Assembly (NCBI RefSeq): GCF_007625205.1
Contig: NZ_VMNI01000006.1
Location: 62,001-126,000, forward strand
From: Denitromonas ohlonensis
Lineage (GTDB): Bacteria; Pseudomonadota; Gammaproteobacteria; Burkholderiales; Rhodocyclaceae
Length of the DNA stretch: 64,000 bases
Direction of reading: 5' to 3'
Shown here: in pieces, positions 8,061-16,290 of the stretch
How the letters are laid out: each line of letters starts with the position of its first letter
How positions within the stretch are numbered: position 1 is the first letter of the stretch
Notes under the pieces: model-generated
The model's database searches: none
The model's input: the letters and a program-made list of their open reading frames with translations, nothing else
Told to the model about the DNA's origin: nothing
Program-made: the position numbers and the translations under genes

Positions 8061-9344
8061 TCAAAAAAGATATTGCGCCGACACCGTGCCCACGTTGGCG
8101 GTGTACCCGGCATTGGGGTCGTCACTCGATCGGCGGTAGCGGCCAATCGACACCGCAAGCCGGAGCGGGTCGATGGGGGTGTAGCTGAGGCTGAGGGAGT
8201 AGGTACGGGTGATGTCGTCGCGGCTTTGGCTGCCAGAGAGCAAGCCGGGGTCGCCCCGGAAGTCGCGCTTGCGCCATTCGACCGTGCCTTGCACCAGCAC
8301 GCGCCCGGACACCGCCCAGCTGGGGGTGAAGGACGCGGCGCGGGTAACCACGAAGTTGTCGAAGAGGTCGTCCCGCGCGCCGATTTCGCGACGCAGGGTG
8401 GCCGACACGGCGAGCTTACCGGTGGGTGTCCAGTCGTAGGTGAGCCGGCCGGTCGGGCCGGTGTAGTCGCGGTAGGTGAGATTGGGGTGTTGCCTGCGGG
8501 CGACACCGGCGTAGCCATTGAGGCGGCTGTGGCCGGTGAGCTGCCAGCGGCCGCTCAGTTGCAGGTCGGTTTGCTCGAAGCCATCGTCGGACAGCACGCC
8601 AGCCTGGCGATTGGGGTAGGTGCCATCGGTAAAACGGCCTACCAGCGCGATCTGGTTGCCGGAGCGCGGGCGATAGGTCAGGCGCAGCTCGGGCCGCAGG
8701 GCTTCGTAGTCGCTGGTTTGCGACGCGACGTCGCTATAGGTAGACGAAAACCGTTCGATACCGGCGCCCACCGACCAGTCGGGGTGCCACCAGTAGTCGC
8801 CGCTGAACCGCAGCGACCGGGAGGTGCCAATGCTGCTGCGGCTGCCGCCGACGTCCGCCAGATCGCGGGCGGACTGGCTCTGGTCGACGCTGAGCCGGCC
8901 GGTGAGCCGGCGGCCCAGTGCCCAGTCCCAGCGCAGCTCGCCGCCCTGGGTGTCGTAATTGAGCGTATCGAAGCGCTGGAAGCCAATGCGCGCGAAATTG
9001 GCCGAGGCGCGCACGCGCTGGAGGCTGTATTGCCGGTCGAAATCGGCGCGCAGCGAGGTGATGCTGATGCGATCACTCTGCGACTGGCCAAAGGGGCGCA
9101 CCCCCGGCGCAACGCGATAGACGTTGTCGTCGAATTGAAACACCTGCCCGGCGGTGAGACTGAAGGTGTCGTCAGCGGCCATGGCGCCGGCCGGCAAAAG
9201 CAGTGCCCCCAACACGGTGCCCACGCAGAGCGCGGCCGCAGTTGGATGACGCCCCTGGCATGCAGGGCCAGAGCGCCGGTCTGCCGTCGTCCCGGTGGCA
9301 AGAAATGTCACATTGACCCCAATAAAACCCGTATGAATATTCAA
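8061..9344 (-). CDS. epsL: EpsL, exosortase B-associated outer-membrane beta-barrel protein
   Basis: 427 aa. The start is a TTG at 9344 with AGGA six bases upstream; a GTG at 9311 is an alternative. The unusually long N-region (about 35 residues) precedes the signal peptide core AAALCVGTVLGALLLPAGAMA. The rest is alternating-residue beta-strand sequence with many aromatic/Arg/Gly repeats and ends in VSAQYLF, a C-terminal phenylalanine typical of outer-membrane barrels. EpsL-family proteins are encoded with XrtB and are proposed to assist exopolysaccharide passage across the outer membrane. It is transcribed divergently from the initiating glycosyltransferase. Confidence 0.88.
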   Translation of the reverse strand: MNIHTGFIGVNVTFLATGTTADRRSGPACQGRHPTAAALCVGTVLGALLLPAGAMAADDTFSLTAGQVFQFDDNVYRVAPGVRPFGQSQSDRISITSLRADFDRQYSLQRVRASANFARIGFQRFDTLNYDTQGGELRWDWALGRRLTGRLSVDQSQSARDLADVGGSRSSIGTSRSLRFSGDYWWHPDWSVGAGIERFSSTYSDVASQTSDYEALRPELRLTYRPRSGNQIALVGRFTDGTYPNRQAGVLSDDGFEQTDLQLSGRWQLTGHSRLNGYAGVARRQHPNLTYRDYTGPTGRLTYDWTPTGKLAVSATLRREIGARDDLFDNFVVTRAASFTPSWAVSGRVLVQGTVEWRKRDFRGDPGLLSGSQSRDDITRTYSLSLSYTPIDPLRLAVSIGRYRRSSDDPNAGYTANVGTVSAQYLF

Positions 9345-9374
9345 AATAAATCCTGAAGCGACAGACGGCTCGCT

Positions 9375-9390
9375 GCACTGAAGCCCCCAT
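9375..9390 (-). promoter_or_regulatory. Weak candidate RpoN promoter of epsL
   Basis: On the minus strand ATGGGGGCTTCAGTGC has GG and GC ten bases apart, with a good -12 half (GTGCA) but a poor -24 half (TGGGGG instead of TGGCAC). The implied transcript start is about 19 bases before the TTG of epsL. Supported mainly by its position and by the matching sites at 7645 and 9470. Confidence 0.35.
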
Positions 9391-9469
9391 GGCAGGCCGC
9401 ATCTTGATGCGAATTAGGCCACACGATCAAGTCGAAACGATGAAACGATGTAGCCGATTGCAACATTTC

Positions 9470-9485
9470 AGGCATATGATATGCG
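9470..9485 (+). promoter_or_regulatory. Candidate RpoN promoter of the initiating glycosyltransferase
   Basis: AGGCATATGATATGCG has the GG (9471-9472) and GC (9483-9484) exactly ten bases apart. The expected transcript start is near 9496, about 20 bases before the ATG at 9517. The -24 half matches at GGCA; the -12 half is TGC. Interpreted together with the other two sites in this locus. Confidence 0.45.
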
Positions 9486-9516
9486 CTTGTTGCCTTGCAC
9501 AAAAAAACTCTAACCG

Positions 9517-10911
9517 ATGTTTGCCAGCCTCGAAAAATCCAGCCAGCGCCATCGTAGCGGAATCTCCTTCTCCAGCACGATCGAAACATTTCTGGACCCG
9601 GCAGTTGCCGTGGCCACGCTGTTTCTGGTCGCGCTGGCCTACGGCGAGCGCCCCGACGCGCCCTATGTCATTGTTGCGTTGATCGTTTTTTCGCTCACCT
9701 TTCCCGGCGCGCTCTTTTTGCACGAGCGCTTTCGCCGCATGCTGCGCAAGACGGTCATCAACTGGCTGATCGTAGCCGCCATATTGGTGGTGTTCGGCCG
9801 GGCGAGCGGCTATATCTCGGTTTTTCCGGAAGAAGTCATCCAGGCCTGGCTGCTCGCGACGCCAATCGCCCTGATCGGCATGCATAGCCTGGCACGCTGG
9901 GTGGTGCCCAACATTCTGGCCATGGAAGGCTATACCCGCACGGCGATCATCGCCGGCTGCAACGAAACCGGCCTGCGCCTGGCGCAAAACTTTGCCGAGA
10001 ACCGCTATATCGGCGTGCGCTTCATGGGCTATTTCGACGATCGTGCCCGCGACCGCCTTGAGGGCATTGGCGATGCGCCCTTGCTGGGCGGCCTGGAGCA
10101 ACTGGCCGACTTCGTGAAGCACCACCATGTCGACCATATCTATCTGGCGCTGCCCATGGCCAGCCAACCGCGCATTCTGAAAGTGCTCGACAACATCAAG
10201 GACACCACCGCCTCGGTGTTCTTTGTGCCCGACATCTTCGTGACCGACCTCATCCAGGGGCAGGTGGACCATGTGGGCGGCATGCCCGTGGTGGCGGTGT
10301 GCGAGACACCCTTCATTGGCATCAGCGGCATGATCAAACGCATGTCGGACGTGATTCTGGCGACGCTGATCCTGATCCTGATCTCGCCGGTGATGCTGTT
10401 CGTTGCCATCGGCGTGAAGCGCTCATCGCCCGGGCCGGTCATCTTCAAGCAGCGGCGCTACGGTCTCGATGGCAAGGAGATCGTGGTCTATAAGTTCCGC
10501 TCGATGAGCAGCTGCGACGATGGCGCGGTGGTCAAGCAGGCCTCGAAGAACGACCAGCGCATCACGCCTTTTGGCGCCTTCATTCGCCGCACTTCGCTCG
10601 ACGAGCTGCCGCAGTTCATCAATGTGCTGCAGGGGCGCATGAGCATTGTTGGCCCCCGCCCCCACGCGGTGGCGCACAACGAAACCTATCGCAAGCTGAT
10701 CAAGGGCTACATGGTGCGCCACAAGGTCAAGCCGGGCATCACCGGCTGGGCGCAGGTGAGCGGCTACCGCGGCGAAACCGAGACGGTCGAAAAGATGGAA
10801 AAGCGCATCGAATACGACCTGGAATACCTGCGCAACTGGTCGCTCAGCATGGATCTGTGGATCATCGTCAAGACCGTTGTGCTGGTCTTCCGTGACCGCC
10901 ATGCGTACTGA
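9517..10911 (+). CDS. Undecaprenyl-phosphate glucose phosphotransferase (WcaJ-type polyprenyl glycosylphosphotransferase)
   Basis: 464 aa. Four to five hydrophobic segments (about 25-120) and a CoA-binding/Rossmann-like domain (about 140-260, AIIAGCNETGLRLAQNF) precede a membrane hairpin and the C-terminal bacterial sugar transferase domain (about 275-464). That domain shows KRMSDVILA, SSPGPVIFKQRRYGLDG, KFRSM, RRTSLDELPQFINVLQG, MSIVGPRPHA and KPGITGWAQVSGYRGET, i.e. all conserved blocks of the family. It transfers a sugar-1-phosphate (usually glucose) to undecaprenyl phosphate, the first step of repeat-unit assembly in the inner membrane. In XrtB loci this position is usually called epsB. 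No clear Shine-Dalgarno. Confidence 0.92.
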   Translation: MFASLEKSSQRHRSGISFSSTIETFLDPAVAVATLFLVALAYGERPDAPYVIVALIVFSLTFPGALFLHERFRRMLRKTVINWLIVAAILVVFGRASGYISVFPEEVIQAWLLATPIALIGMHSLARWVVPNILAMEGYTRTAIIAGCNETGLRLAQNFAENRYIGVRFMGYFDDRARDRLEGIGDAPLLGGLEQLADFVKHHHVDHIYLALPMASQPRILKVLDNIKDTTASVFFVPDIFVTDLIQGQVDHVGGMPVVAVCETPFIGISGMIKRMSDVILATLILILISPVMLFVAIGVKRSSPGPVIFKQRRYGLDGKEIVVYKFRSMSSCDDGAVVKQASKNDQRITPFGAFIRRTSLDELPQFINVLQGRMSIVGPRPHAVAHNETYRKLIKGYMVRHKVKPGITGWAQVSGYRGETETVEKMEKRIEYDLEYLRNWSLSMDLWIIVKTVVLVFRDRHAY

Positions 10912-11536
10912 ACGCTTCGCCCGCAATTTAGGCGCGATGGTCGTGCTGCTGTTTGCCGGCACCACGCCGGCGCACAGCAAAGACAACCCCTACCGCCTGC
11001 AAACGCCCAGCGCCGCGTATCAGCTGCAGCCGCGTGCCGACTGGCGCCTGCCGCAAGCCGCAGAACACAACCCCGCCACCCGCGCCCGCCCCTTTTCGGA
11101 TGACATCGCCGACGCCGCCCGCGCCGCCGGCATCGAACCCGAATTGCTGCATGCGGTGGTCAAGATCGAGTCCGGCTACAACGCCTCTGCGGTGTCGGCC
11201 AAAGGCGCGCAAGGCCTGGCGCAGGTGATGCCGGCCACGGCCGAGCAGTTTCAGCGCCCCGGCGCCGTCGGCTCACTCACCGCCGGCGCCAACTATCTTC
11301 GGTATTTGCTCGACCGCTTCGACGGCGACCTGACCCTCACCCTGGCCGCCTACAACGCCGGCCCCGGCGCCGTCGAACGCCACGGCGGCGTGCCGCCCTA
11401 CGCCGAAACCCAGGCCTACGTCCCCCGCGTCATGGCCGAATACACCGCCCTGCGCGCCGAACGCCGCCGCCTGCCAACCCAGTGGCAGCAAGGCAGCGCC
11501 TGGCAGGATCGCACCAAGGCATTGCCCGGCTCGTGA
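10901..11536 (+). CDS. Lytic transglycosylase, SLT domain
   Basis: 211 aa from the ATG at 10901, which overlaps the end of the glycosyltransferase gene by 11 bases. Signal peptide (about 8-26, ending TPAHS), a linker, then an SLT/GH23 domain from about 70: LLHAVVKIESGYNASAVS with the catalytic Glu in ESGYN, GAQGLAQVMPATAEQF, and LAAYNAGPGAVERHGGVPPYAETQAYV. It cuts peptidoglycan glycan strands in the periplasm. Being coupled to the glycosyltransferase, it may open the wall locally for the exopolysaccharide export machine. The C-terminal 20 residues are Arg/Gln-rich. Confidence 0.9.
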   Translation: MRTERFARNLGAMVVLLFAGTTPAHSKDNPYRLQTPSAAYQLQPRADWRLPQAAEHNPATRARPFSDDIADAARAAGIEPELLHAVVKIESGYNASAVSAKGAQGLAQVMPATAEQFQRPGAVGSLTAGANYLRYLLDRFDGDLTLTLAAYNAGPGAVERHGGVPPYAETQAYVPRVMAEYTALRAERRRLPTQWQQGSAWQDRTKALPGS

Positions 11537-11541
11537 GGTTT

Positions 11542-11624
11542 TGGTGGGCAGCGGAGCTGACCACCCTACGCAAGCCCCCGTGCGGCACTGCGGTTGTCGT
11601 AGCGTGGGCGGCTTGCCGCCCACC
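11542..11624. repeat. Intergenic repeat family 2 (GGTGGGCAGCGGAGCTG type), single unit
   Basis: The unit consists of TGGTGGGCAGCGGAGCTGAC, CACCCTACG, a central TGCGGCAC, and an inverted arm GTGGGCGGCTTGCCGCCCAC. It is near-identical to 13375-13457 and, reversed, to 18978-19063. Both arms are themselves hairpins. It starts six bases after the lytic transglycosylase stop. The remainder of the gap up to dacB at 11772 holds no gene. Confidence 0.85.
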
Positions 11625-11771
11625 GGTCCCCCATGGCAACTTGCGCTCAAACCGGGATAATGACGACAGCACACAGACGCCGCAGCGTATGGGCGGGTTG
11701 GCGGGCCGGTCTCCGGCAGTCTCCCGGCCGAGGCCAGCGGCGCACCCCCTGCCACGGAGAAACGGATTTTC

Positions 11772-13301
11772 ATGTCTGATGTTTTTTGCGCCCACCGCCC
11801 GCTGATCCGCCGGATCGCGGTTGCGGCCGCGCTGATGTTGCTGTCCTCGGTCGGCGCACATGCCGCCGGCTTCCCGAAAGAACTCCGCGTTGCACTGAAG
11901 GCCATCGATGTACCGCTCGACGCGGTCGGCATCTGGGTAGCGCCGGTGGATACCGGCAAGCCCAGCCTTAGCCACAACCCCGACGCCCCCATGAACCCGG
12001 CCTCGGTGATGAAGCTGGTGACCACCTTCGCCACGCTTGACCGGCTTGGCGCGGCCTACTTCTGGACCACCCGCCTGGCGACCGATGGCACGATGCGCGG
12101 CAACACGCTTGAGGGCAATGTGTATCTGGTGGGCGGGGGCGATCCGGTGTTCACTCACGCCGATCTGTGGAAGCTGTTTCGGCAGTTGCGCACGCTGGGC
12201 ATTGAGCGGGTCAAGGGCGACATCGTGCTCGACGATACCGCGCTGCGCCTGCCGCCGCACGACCCCGACCGCTTCGACGGGCAGGCACTGCGCCCCTACA
12301 ACGCGGGCCCCAACGGGTTGATGATCAGCTTCAACGCCTTGCGCCTCACTTTTGTGCCGGAACCTGAACCCGAGTTGCCGGCCGCGGCGCCGCAGGTGGC
12401 CTCGCTGGTCAGCACCCCGCCGACCACCGCCCTGGCGCCCACCGGGCCGCGCCCGCCACGTGTGTTGCTCGACCCACCAGTGACCGGATTCGAACTCGAC
12501 ACCGAACTGACCGCCACGCCGGGCCGTTGCGCGGCGCGCTGGTACAAGGCACTCGACGCGCTGCCGGAGCAAACCCGCAAGGGCGACCGACTCAAGCTCA
12601 GCGGCGAATGGCGGGATGACTGCGGCGTGAAAGACTGGTTCGTGTCGCCGATGTCCCCCGAGCGCTTTGCCGAGGCGGTGGTGAGTGGCTTGTGGCACGA
12701 AATGGGCGGCCGGCTGAGCGGCCGGGTGCTGCACGGCCGCGTGACGCGCGAGGCCAATACCTTGTTTGTGCACACCTCGCGCCCCTTGGCCGATGTGGTG
12801 CGCGACATGAACAAGTGGTCAAACAACGTGATCGCCCGACAACTGCTGGCCACGCTGGGCGCCAGCGACCGAGATGCACCGGACATGGTGCAAGGCGGAG
12901 CGCGCCTGGCGCGAATGCAATTGGCCGCCGCCGGGGTGGACCTGACCGGCTTCGAGATCGAGAACGGCTCGGGGCTATCGCGTACCGCGCGAATCACATC
13001 CAAGGGCCTGGGCCAGATGCTGCAACAAGCCTGGGAGCGGCCGTTCATGCCGGAGTTCATGAGCTCGATGGCCGTCGCCGGCATCGACGGCACGGCCCGC
13101 AAACGCCTGCGCAACAGCGGCGCGCGCGGCACGGCACATATCAAGACCGGCACGCTCAATGAGGTGCGCGCCATGGCCGGCTACGTGGTCGACCAGAACG
13201 GCCGACGCCATGCGGTGGTGATGATGGTGAACCACCCCAACGCGGGAGCCAGCCATGCCGCGCAGGACGTGTTGCTTGAATGGGTGTGGGAAGGGCATTG
13301 A
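11772..13301 (+). CDS. dacB: D-alanyl-D-alanine carboxypeptidase/endopeptidase (PBP4)
   Basis: 509 aa, normal for PBP4. Signal peptide (about 12-32, ending HAA). The three penicillin-binding motifs are present: SVMK (Ser78, Lys81), SNN (350-352) and KTG (458-460). The long insertion between the first two motifs, typical of class C PBPs, is present (about 95-335) and includes a Pro/Ala-rich stretch around 195-232. It acts in the periplasm, trimming pentapeptides and cleaving peptide cross-links. GGAGAAAC precedes the ATG. Flanked on both sides by family-2 repeats. Confidence 0.95.
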   Translation: MSDVFCAHRPLIRRIAVAAALMLLSSVGAHAAGFPKELRVALKAIDVPLDAVGIWVAPVDTGKPSLSHNPDAPMNPASVMKLVTTFATLDRLGAAYFWTTRLATDGTMRGNTLEGNVYLVGGGDPVFTHADLWKLFRQLRTLGIERVKGDIVLDDTALRLPPHDPDRFDGQALRPYNAGPNGLMISFNALRLTFVPEPEPELPAAAPQVASLVSTPPTTALAPTGPRPPRVLLDPPVTGFELDTELTATPGRCAARWYKALDALPEQTRKGDRLKLSGEWRDDCGVKDWFVSPMSPERFAEAVVSGLWHEMGGRLSGRVLHGRVTREANTLFVHTSRPLADVVRDMNKWSNNVIARQLLATLGASDRDAPDMVQGGARLARMQLAAAGVDLTGFEIENGSGLSRTARITSKGLGQMLQQAWERPFMPEFMSSMAVAGIDGTARKRLRNSGARGTAHIKTGTLNEVRAMAGYVVDQNGRRHAVVMMVNHPNAGASHAAQDVLLEWVWEGH

Positions 13302-13322
13302 GGCCAGCCGGCGAGAGGTCTT

Positions 13323-13546
13323 GTAGGGTGGGCAGCTTGCCTGCCCACCCGCGATGCCTCGAACGACCGATGCTTGGTGGGCAGCGGAGCTGACCACCCT
13401 ACGGAAGCCCCCGTGCGGCACCGCGATTGACGTAGGGTGGGCGGCTCGCCGCCCACCATCGGCCGAGGCCCGGGGCACAACGCCCCGCAACCGCGTATTG
13501 CCTGACCCATCGTCGCTTGGTGGGCAGCGGAGCTGACCACCCTACG
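13323..13546. repeat. Compound repeat, family 2 (three arms plus spacer)
   Basis: Contains a short palindromic unit (13323-13349, GTAGGGTGGGCAGCTTGCC and CTGCCCACC), a full unit (13375-13457), a spacer, and a half unit (13518-13546). The stretch 13375-13546 is the reverse complement, with substitutions, of 18895-19063, including the spacer (CGGCCGAGGCCCGGGGCACA against TGTGCCCCAGGCCTCGGCCG). It fills the gap between convergent dacB and the alcohol dehydrogenase gene. Confidence 0.85.
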
Positions 13547-13564
13547 TCAGGTACGACACCCGCC

Positions 13565-14872
13565 TCACCAATACGTCATCGCGCCATGAAACAAACCCGC
13601 GAGGTCGTTTTCGGTGACCGCCTTGGGCGCATTCTTGATCAAGCGCTGCTGCGCCCAGGCGCCGGCGGCGAGCGATTCGACATCGTCGGGCACATAACCC
13701 ACGCCGCCCACACCATTCGGAATACCGGTCGATTGCATCAAAGCGATCAGGCGCTGCGCGACAATCTCGCCGGCATCGGCATTGGTCGCGCCGGCCACAT
13801 CGGCGCCCAGCCAGCGCGCGGCGTCGAGATGGCGCTCCGGGCAGGCATCGGCGGTAAAGCGGAACACCGCCGGCGCATTGACGATGACCGACATGCCATG
13901 CGGCACCATCGGCTCGTCCTGCGGATAACCGTGCGGGCAGAAACTCTTGACCTGCCCCGCCACCGCGTAGGACATGCCGTGCGGCAGATGCACACCCGCG
14001 TTGCCAAAGGCGATGCCGGCCAAGGTGGCGGCGAACATCATGCCGTCGCGGGCTTCATGGTCGCTGGCATCGCGCACCGCGCGCTCCAGGTACAGGCCGG
14101 TCATCTGCAGGGCTTTCTCGCAGCCGAGGTCGCTCCACGGATTGGCGCCCTGGCTCATCGGCCGCAGTGAGGGGCGCTCGGCCGGCGCGCGGCGGGTGTA
14201 GGGCAAGGCGGTAAAGGATTCGAGCGCGTGCGAGAGCACATCAAAGCCTGACGCGGCCACCACATTGGCAGGCAGCGAGTAGGTGGTGGTCGGGTCGATC
14301 AGCGCCAGACTGGGGCGCAAACGTTTGGAGACGATGCCGGTTTTGACCCGTCGCTCGACGAAATCGAAGATCGCGATGCCGGTGCACTCGGAGCCGGTGC
14401 CGCTGGTGGTCGGGCAGGCGATGTGCGGCTTGAGTGGGCCGGGCACGGCCCTGGCGTTGCCGATGGGCGCGTTCACATAGTCGATGAGTTCGGCCGGATA
14501 GGTGCTGTACAGATTGGCCGCCTTGCAGGTGTCGATCACCGAGCCGCCGCCGACCGACACGAAACCGTCGAACTTGCCCTCGCTGGCAAAGCGCGCGGCG
14601 GAGAGAAAGCTGCCGTCGGTGGGCTCGACCTTGACCCGGTCATACACCACCACATCCAGCCCCGCCGCCAGCAGCGACTGCTTGACCACAGCCACCGGCT
14701 CCAGCGCGGCCAGACTCGCATCGGTGAACAGCGCGACCCGGTGCATGCCCAGGCTACGCGCATGATCGCCCGCCTCCGCCAGACAGCCCGCACCATAGGT
14801 GATCGCCGACATATCGACGGCAAAGGCCGTGTCGCCCCCCGCCGTGTGACCGTAGTAGTGACAGCACGCCAT
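13565..14872 (-). CDS. Hydroxyacid-oxoacid transhydrogenase (ADHFE1-like iron alcohol dehydrogenase)
   Basis: 435 aa iron-containing alcohol dehydrogenase. It resembles the mitochondrial enzyme ADHFE1 (HOT) along its whole length: [108 protein letters not shown] and [14 protein letters not shown]. Metal ligands expected are the Asp and His of [10 protein letters not shown] and the His residues of [10 protein letters not shown] and VPHGMS. The family couples oxidation of a hydroxyacid (e.g. 4-hydroxybutyrate) to reduction of 2-oxoglutarate. Substrate here is inferred from homology; a conventional NAD-dependent alcohol dehydrogenase is the alternative. Strong GGAGGAGAC upstream. Monocistronic by context. 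Confidence 0.88.
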   Translation of the reverse strand: MACCHYYGHTAGGDTAFAVDMSAITYGAGCLAEAGDHARSLGMHRVALFTDASLAALEPVAVVKQSLLAAGLDVVVYDRVKVEPTDGSFLSAARFASEGKFDGFVSVGGGSVIDTCKAANLYSTYPAELIDYVNAPIGNARAVPGPLKPHIACPTTSGTGSECTGIAIFDFVERRVKTGIVSKRLRPSLALIDPTTTYSLPANVVAASGFDVLSHALESFTALPYTRRAPAERPSLRPMSQGANPWSDLGCEKALQMTGLYLERAVRDASDHEARDGMMFAATLAGIAFGNAGVHLPHGMSYAVAGQVKSFCPHGYPQDEPMVPHGMSVIVNAPAVFRFTADACPERHLDAARWLGADVAGATNADAGEIVAQRLIALMQSTGIPNGVGGVGYVPDDVESLAAGAWAQQRLIKNAPKAVTENDLAGLFHGAMTYW

Positions 14873-14971
14873 GAGTTGTCTCCTCCGATGGTCCCCGTCG
14901 AATGCGGGGTTCAGGCGTCAAGGATGCGTCGGGGGGCGGGACATGGCAAGTGCCGCGGCACGCGTGCCCTC

Positions 14972-15057
14972 GTAGGGCGGATAAGCCGAAGGCGCATCCG
15001 CCATCGGTGCCGGGCCGGGGCGCTGTTCGGCGGATGCGCTGCGCTTATCCGCCCTAC
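14972..15057. repeat. REP-like element, copy downstream of the RAYT gene
   Basis: Arms GTAGGGCGGATAAGCCGAAG and its partner ending GCTTATCCGCCCTAC enclose a GC-rich centre. The right arm contains the TAG stop codon of the transposase gene at 15054-15056. Same family as 3485-3565, 15587-15656 and 20622-20708. Confidence 0.9.
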
Positions 15058-15542
15058 GGGTCGCCGACGTCGATATCGGCGGCGCCGTCCCCGGTCCAAT
15101 CGACCGGATAGAGACCCTGTGCAACCGCACGATGAAATGAGGAGTATGGCCAGTCAGCAACGCGCGCGACCAACCCGTGTTTCAACGGATTGATATGCAC
15201 GTAATCAATATGCGCTGCGCAGTCGCGCTCGTCTCGGAGGGTGTGCTCCCAAAATCCACGTTGCCACACGCTGCCGCCTACCGTCCGGGTAAAGGCCTTT
15301 TTGATCTCACGCCAGCGTGAGGAGTAATCGGCATCGCCTTCGGGCAAGGTCCAGACAGCGTGCAGGTGGTCGGGCAGGACGACCCAGGCGTCGATGTGGA
15401 ACGGGCGGGGTTGTTGTACGCGACGTACCGCTTCGCGCAAGGCCTCGACGTGTTTGATCAGCGCGCGGCTGCGGCGGTCAGCGAGGGTGACGGTAAAGAA
15501 ATAGGTGCCGCCGGGAGCGTGGTGGCGGCGGTAGTTTGGCAT
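15054..15542 (-). CDS. REP-associated tyrosine transposase (RAYT, IS200-like Y1)
   Basis: 162 aa from the ATG at 15542 (MPNYRRHHAPGGTYFFTVTL); a TTG two codons earlier is also possible. It has the single-strand Y1 transposase signature: the HUH pair as HLH (59-61 in VVLPDHLHAVWTLPEGD) and the catalytic Tyr114 in HIDYVHINPLKHGLV, plus WQRGFWEHTLRD. RAYTs act on REP palindromes and are domesticated; they are not flanked by classical IS ends. Here REP-like elements of one family flank the gene on both sides, and the downstream element supplies its stop codon. The length fits the family. Confidence 0.92.
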   Translation of the reverse strand: MPNYRRHHAPGGTYFFTVTLADRRSRALIKHVEALREAVRRVQQPRPFHIDAWVVLPDHLHAVWTLPEGDADYSSRWREIKKAFTRTVGGSVWQRGFWEHTLRDERDCAAHIDYVHINPLKHGLVARVADWPYSSFHRAVAQGLYPVDWTGDGAADIDVGDP

Positions 15543-15586
15543 GTGCAAACAATGCCATAGGCATTTCAGGGTGATCCAGCACCCAT

Positions 15587-15656
15587 GGCGGATGCGCTTC
15601 GCTTATCCGCCCTACGGGACGGGATGTAGGGCGGATAAGCCGAAGGCGCATCCGCC
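15587..15656. repeat. REP-like pair upstream of the RAYT gene
   Basis: Two head-to-head elements: GGCGGATGCGCTTCGCTTAT with CCGCCCTAC (15587-15615) and GTAGGGCGGATAAGCCGAAG with GCGCATCCGCC (15626-15656). They lie 45 bases before the transposase start and ten bases after the stop of the next gene. Together with 14972-15057 they bracket the RAYT gene. Confidence 0.9.
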
Positions 15657-15665
15657 GCACCGCGC

Positions 15666-16082
15666 TCAATCCACCGGCATCGGCACCCGGTTGGAGAGGT
15701 TGATCCAGCCGCGCACGACGCGGTAGAGCACCCACAGGCCGGCGATGGCGATGATGCCGAAGAAGATGGGGAGGCCGATGATGGTGACGGCCATCAGCCA
15801 GGCGATGCTGAACCACAACAGCGCGAACCAGAAGGTGCGGATCTGCCAGCGGTAGTGGCTGTCGAGCCAGGTGCCGCGCACGGCGTCGCGTTTGACGTAG
15901 TTGAGGATCACCGCAATGATCGACGGCAGGCCGGAGACGAAGCTGCCGATGATGGTGGCCGAGGTGGCGATGCCGGAGAACAGCGCGATGGCATGCAGGC
16001 CGTAGATGAGGTGCGCGAGGTTGATGAGCCCTTCGCGGGGCACTTCGATCACGGAGGGCGACGGGGTGTCGGTCTGGGCCAT
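15666..16082 (-). CDS. DUF4870-like inner-membrane protein
   Basis: 138 aa from the ATG at 16082, chosen because CAGGAGC lies just upstream; the open frame extends further but without support. Three to four hydrophobic segments (about 25-50, 55-70, 90-125) with conserved-looking features HLIYGLHAIALFSGIATSATIIG, NYVKRDAVRGTWLDSHYRWQIRTFW and a final GLWVLYRVVRGWINL. The HYRWQIRTFW pattern is typical of small DUF4870/YtjA-like membrane proteins. No function is assigned. It is followed by the REP pair. Confidence 0.75.
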   Translation of the reverse strand: MAQTDTPSPSVIEVPREGLINLAHLIYGLHAIALFSGIATSATIIGSFVSGLPSIIAVILNYVKRDAVRGTWLDSHYRWQIRTFWFALLWFSIAWLMAVTIIGLPIFFGIIAIAGLWVLYRVVRGWINLSNRVPMPVD

Positions 16083-16182
16083 GGATGCTCCTGTGGCGGT
16101 TGAGTCGTCTGTTTGAGGCAACAACACCTGCATAGTTCGGGGTTTATGGCCCGATATCAAGCCGCCGACACGCTTTGCCATG

Positions 16183-16207
16183 AAAAACGCCAGCCCGGAG
16201 GCTGGCG
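16183..16207 (-). terminator. Intrinsic terminator of ubiD
   Basis: On the minus strand CGCCAGCC-TCCG-GGCTGGCG is followed by TTTTTC: a perfect 8-bp stem, a tetraloop and a T run. It lies about 85 bases after the ubiD stop and upstream of the next minus-strand gene, so ubiD and the membrane protein are probably separate transcripts. Confidence 0.85.
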
Positions 16208-16290
16208 CCGGGGCTGGAATCACAAGACGTCAGGTGACGTCTCGACGCTTCTGGCGCCCACAGGTGAGGCCTGCCGATGCGCGCGCCGGA

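Noticed and set aside
13302-13564. Small genes in the repeat region between dacB and the alcohol dehydrogenase
   Set aside because: All open frames there are made of the family-2 repeats and have no independent support.
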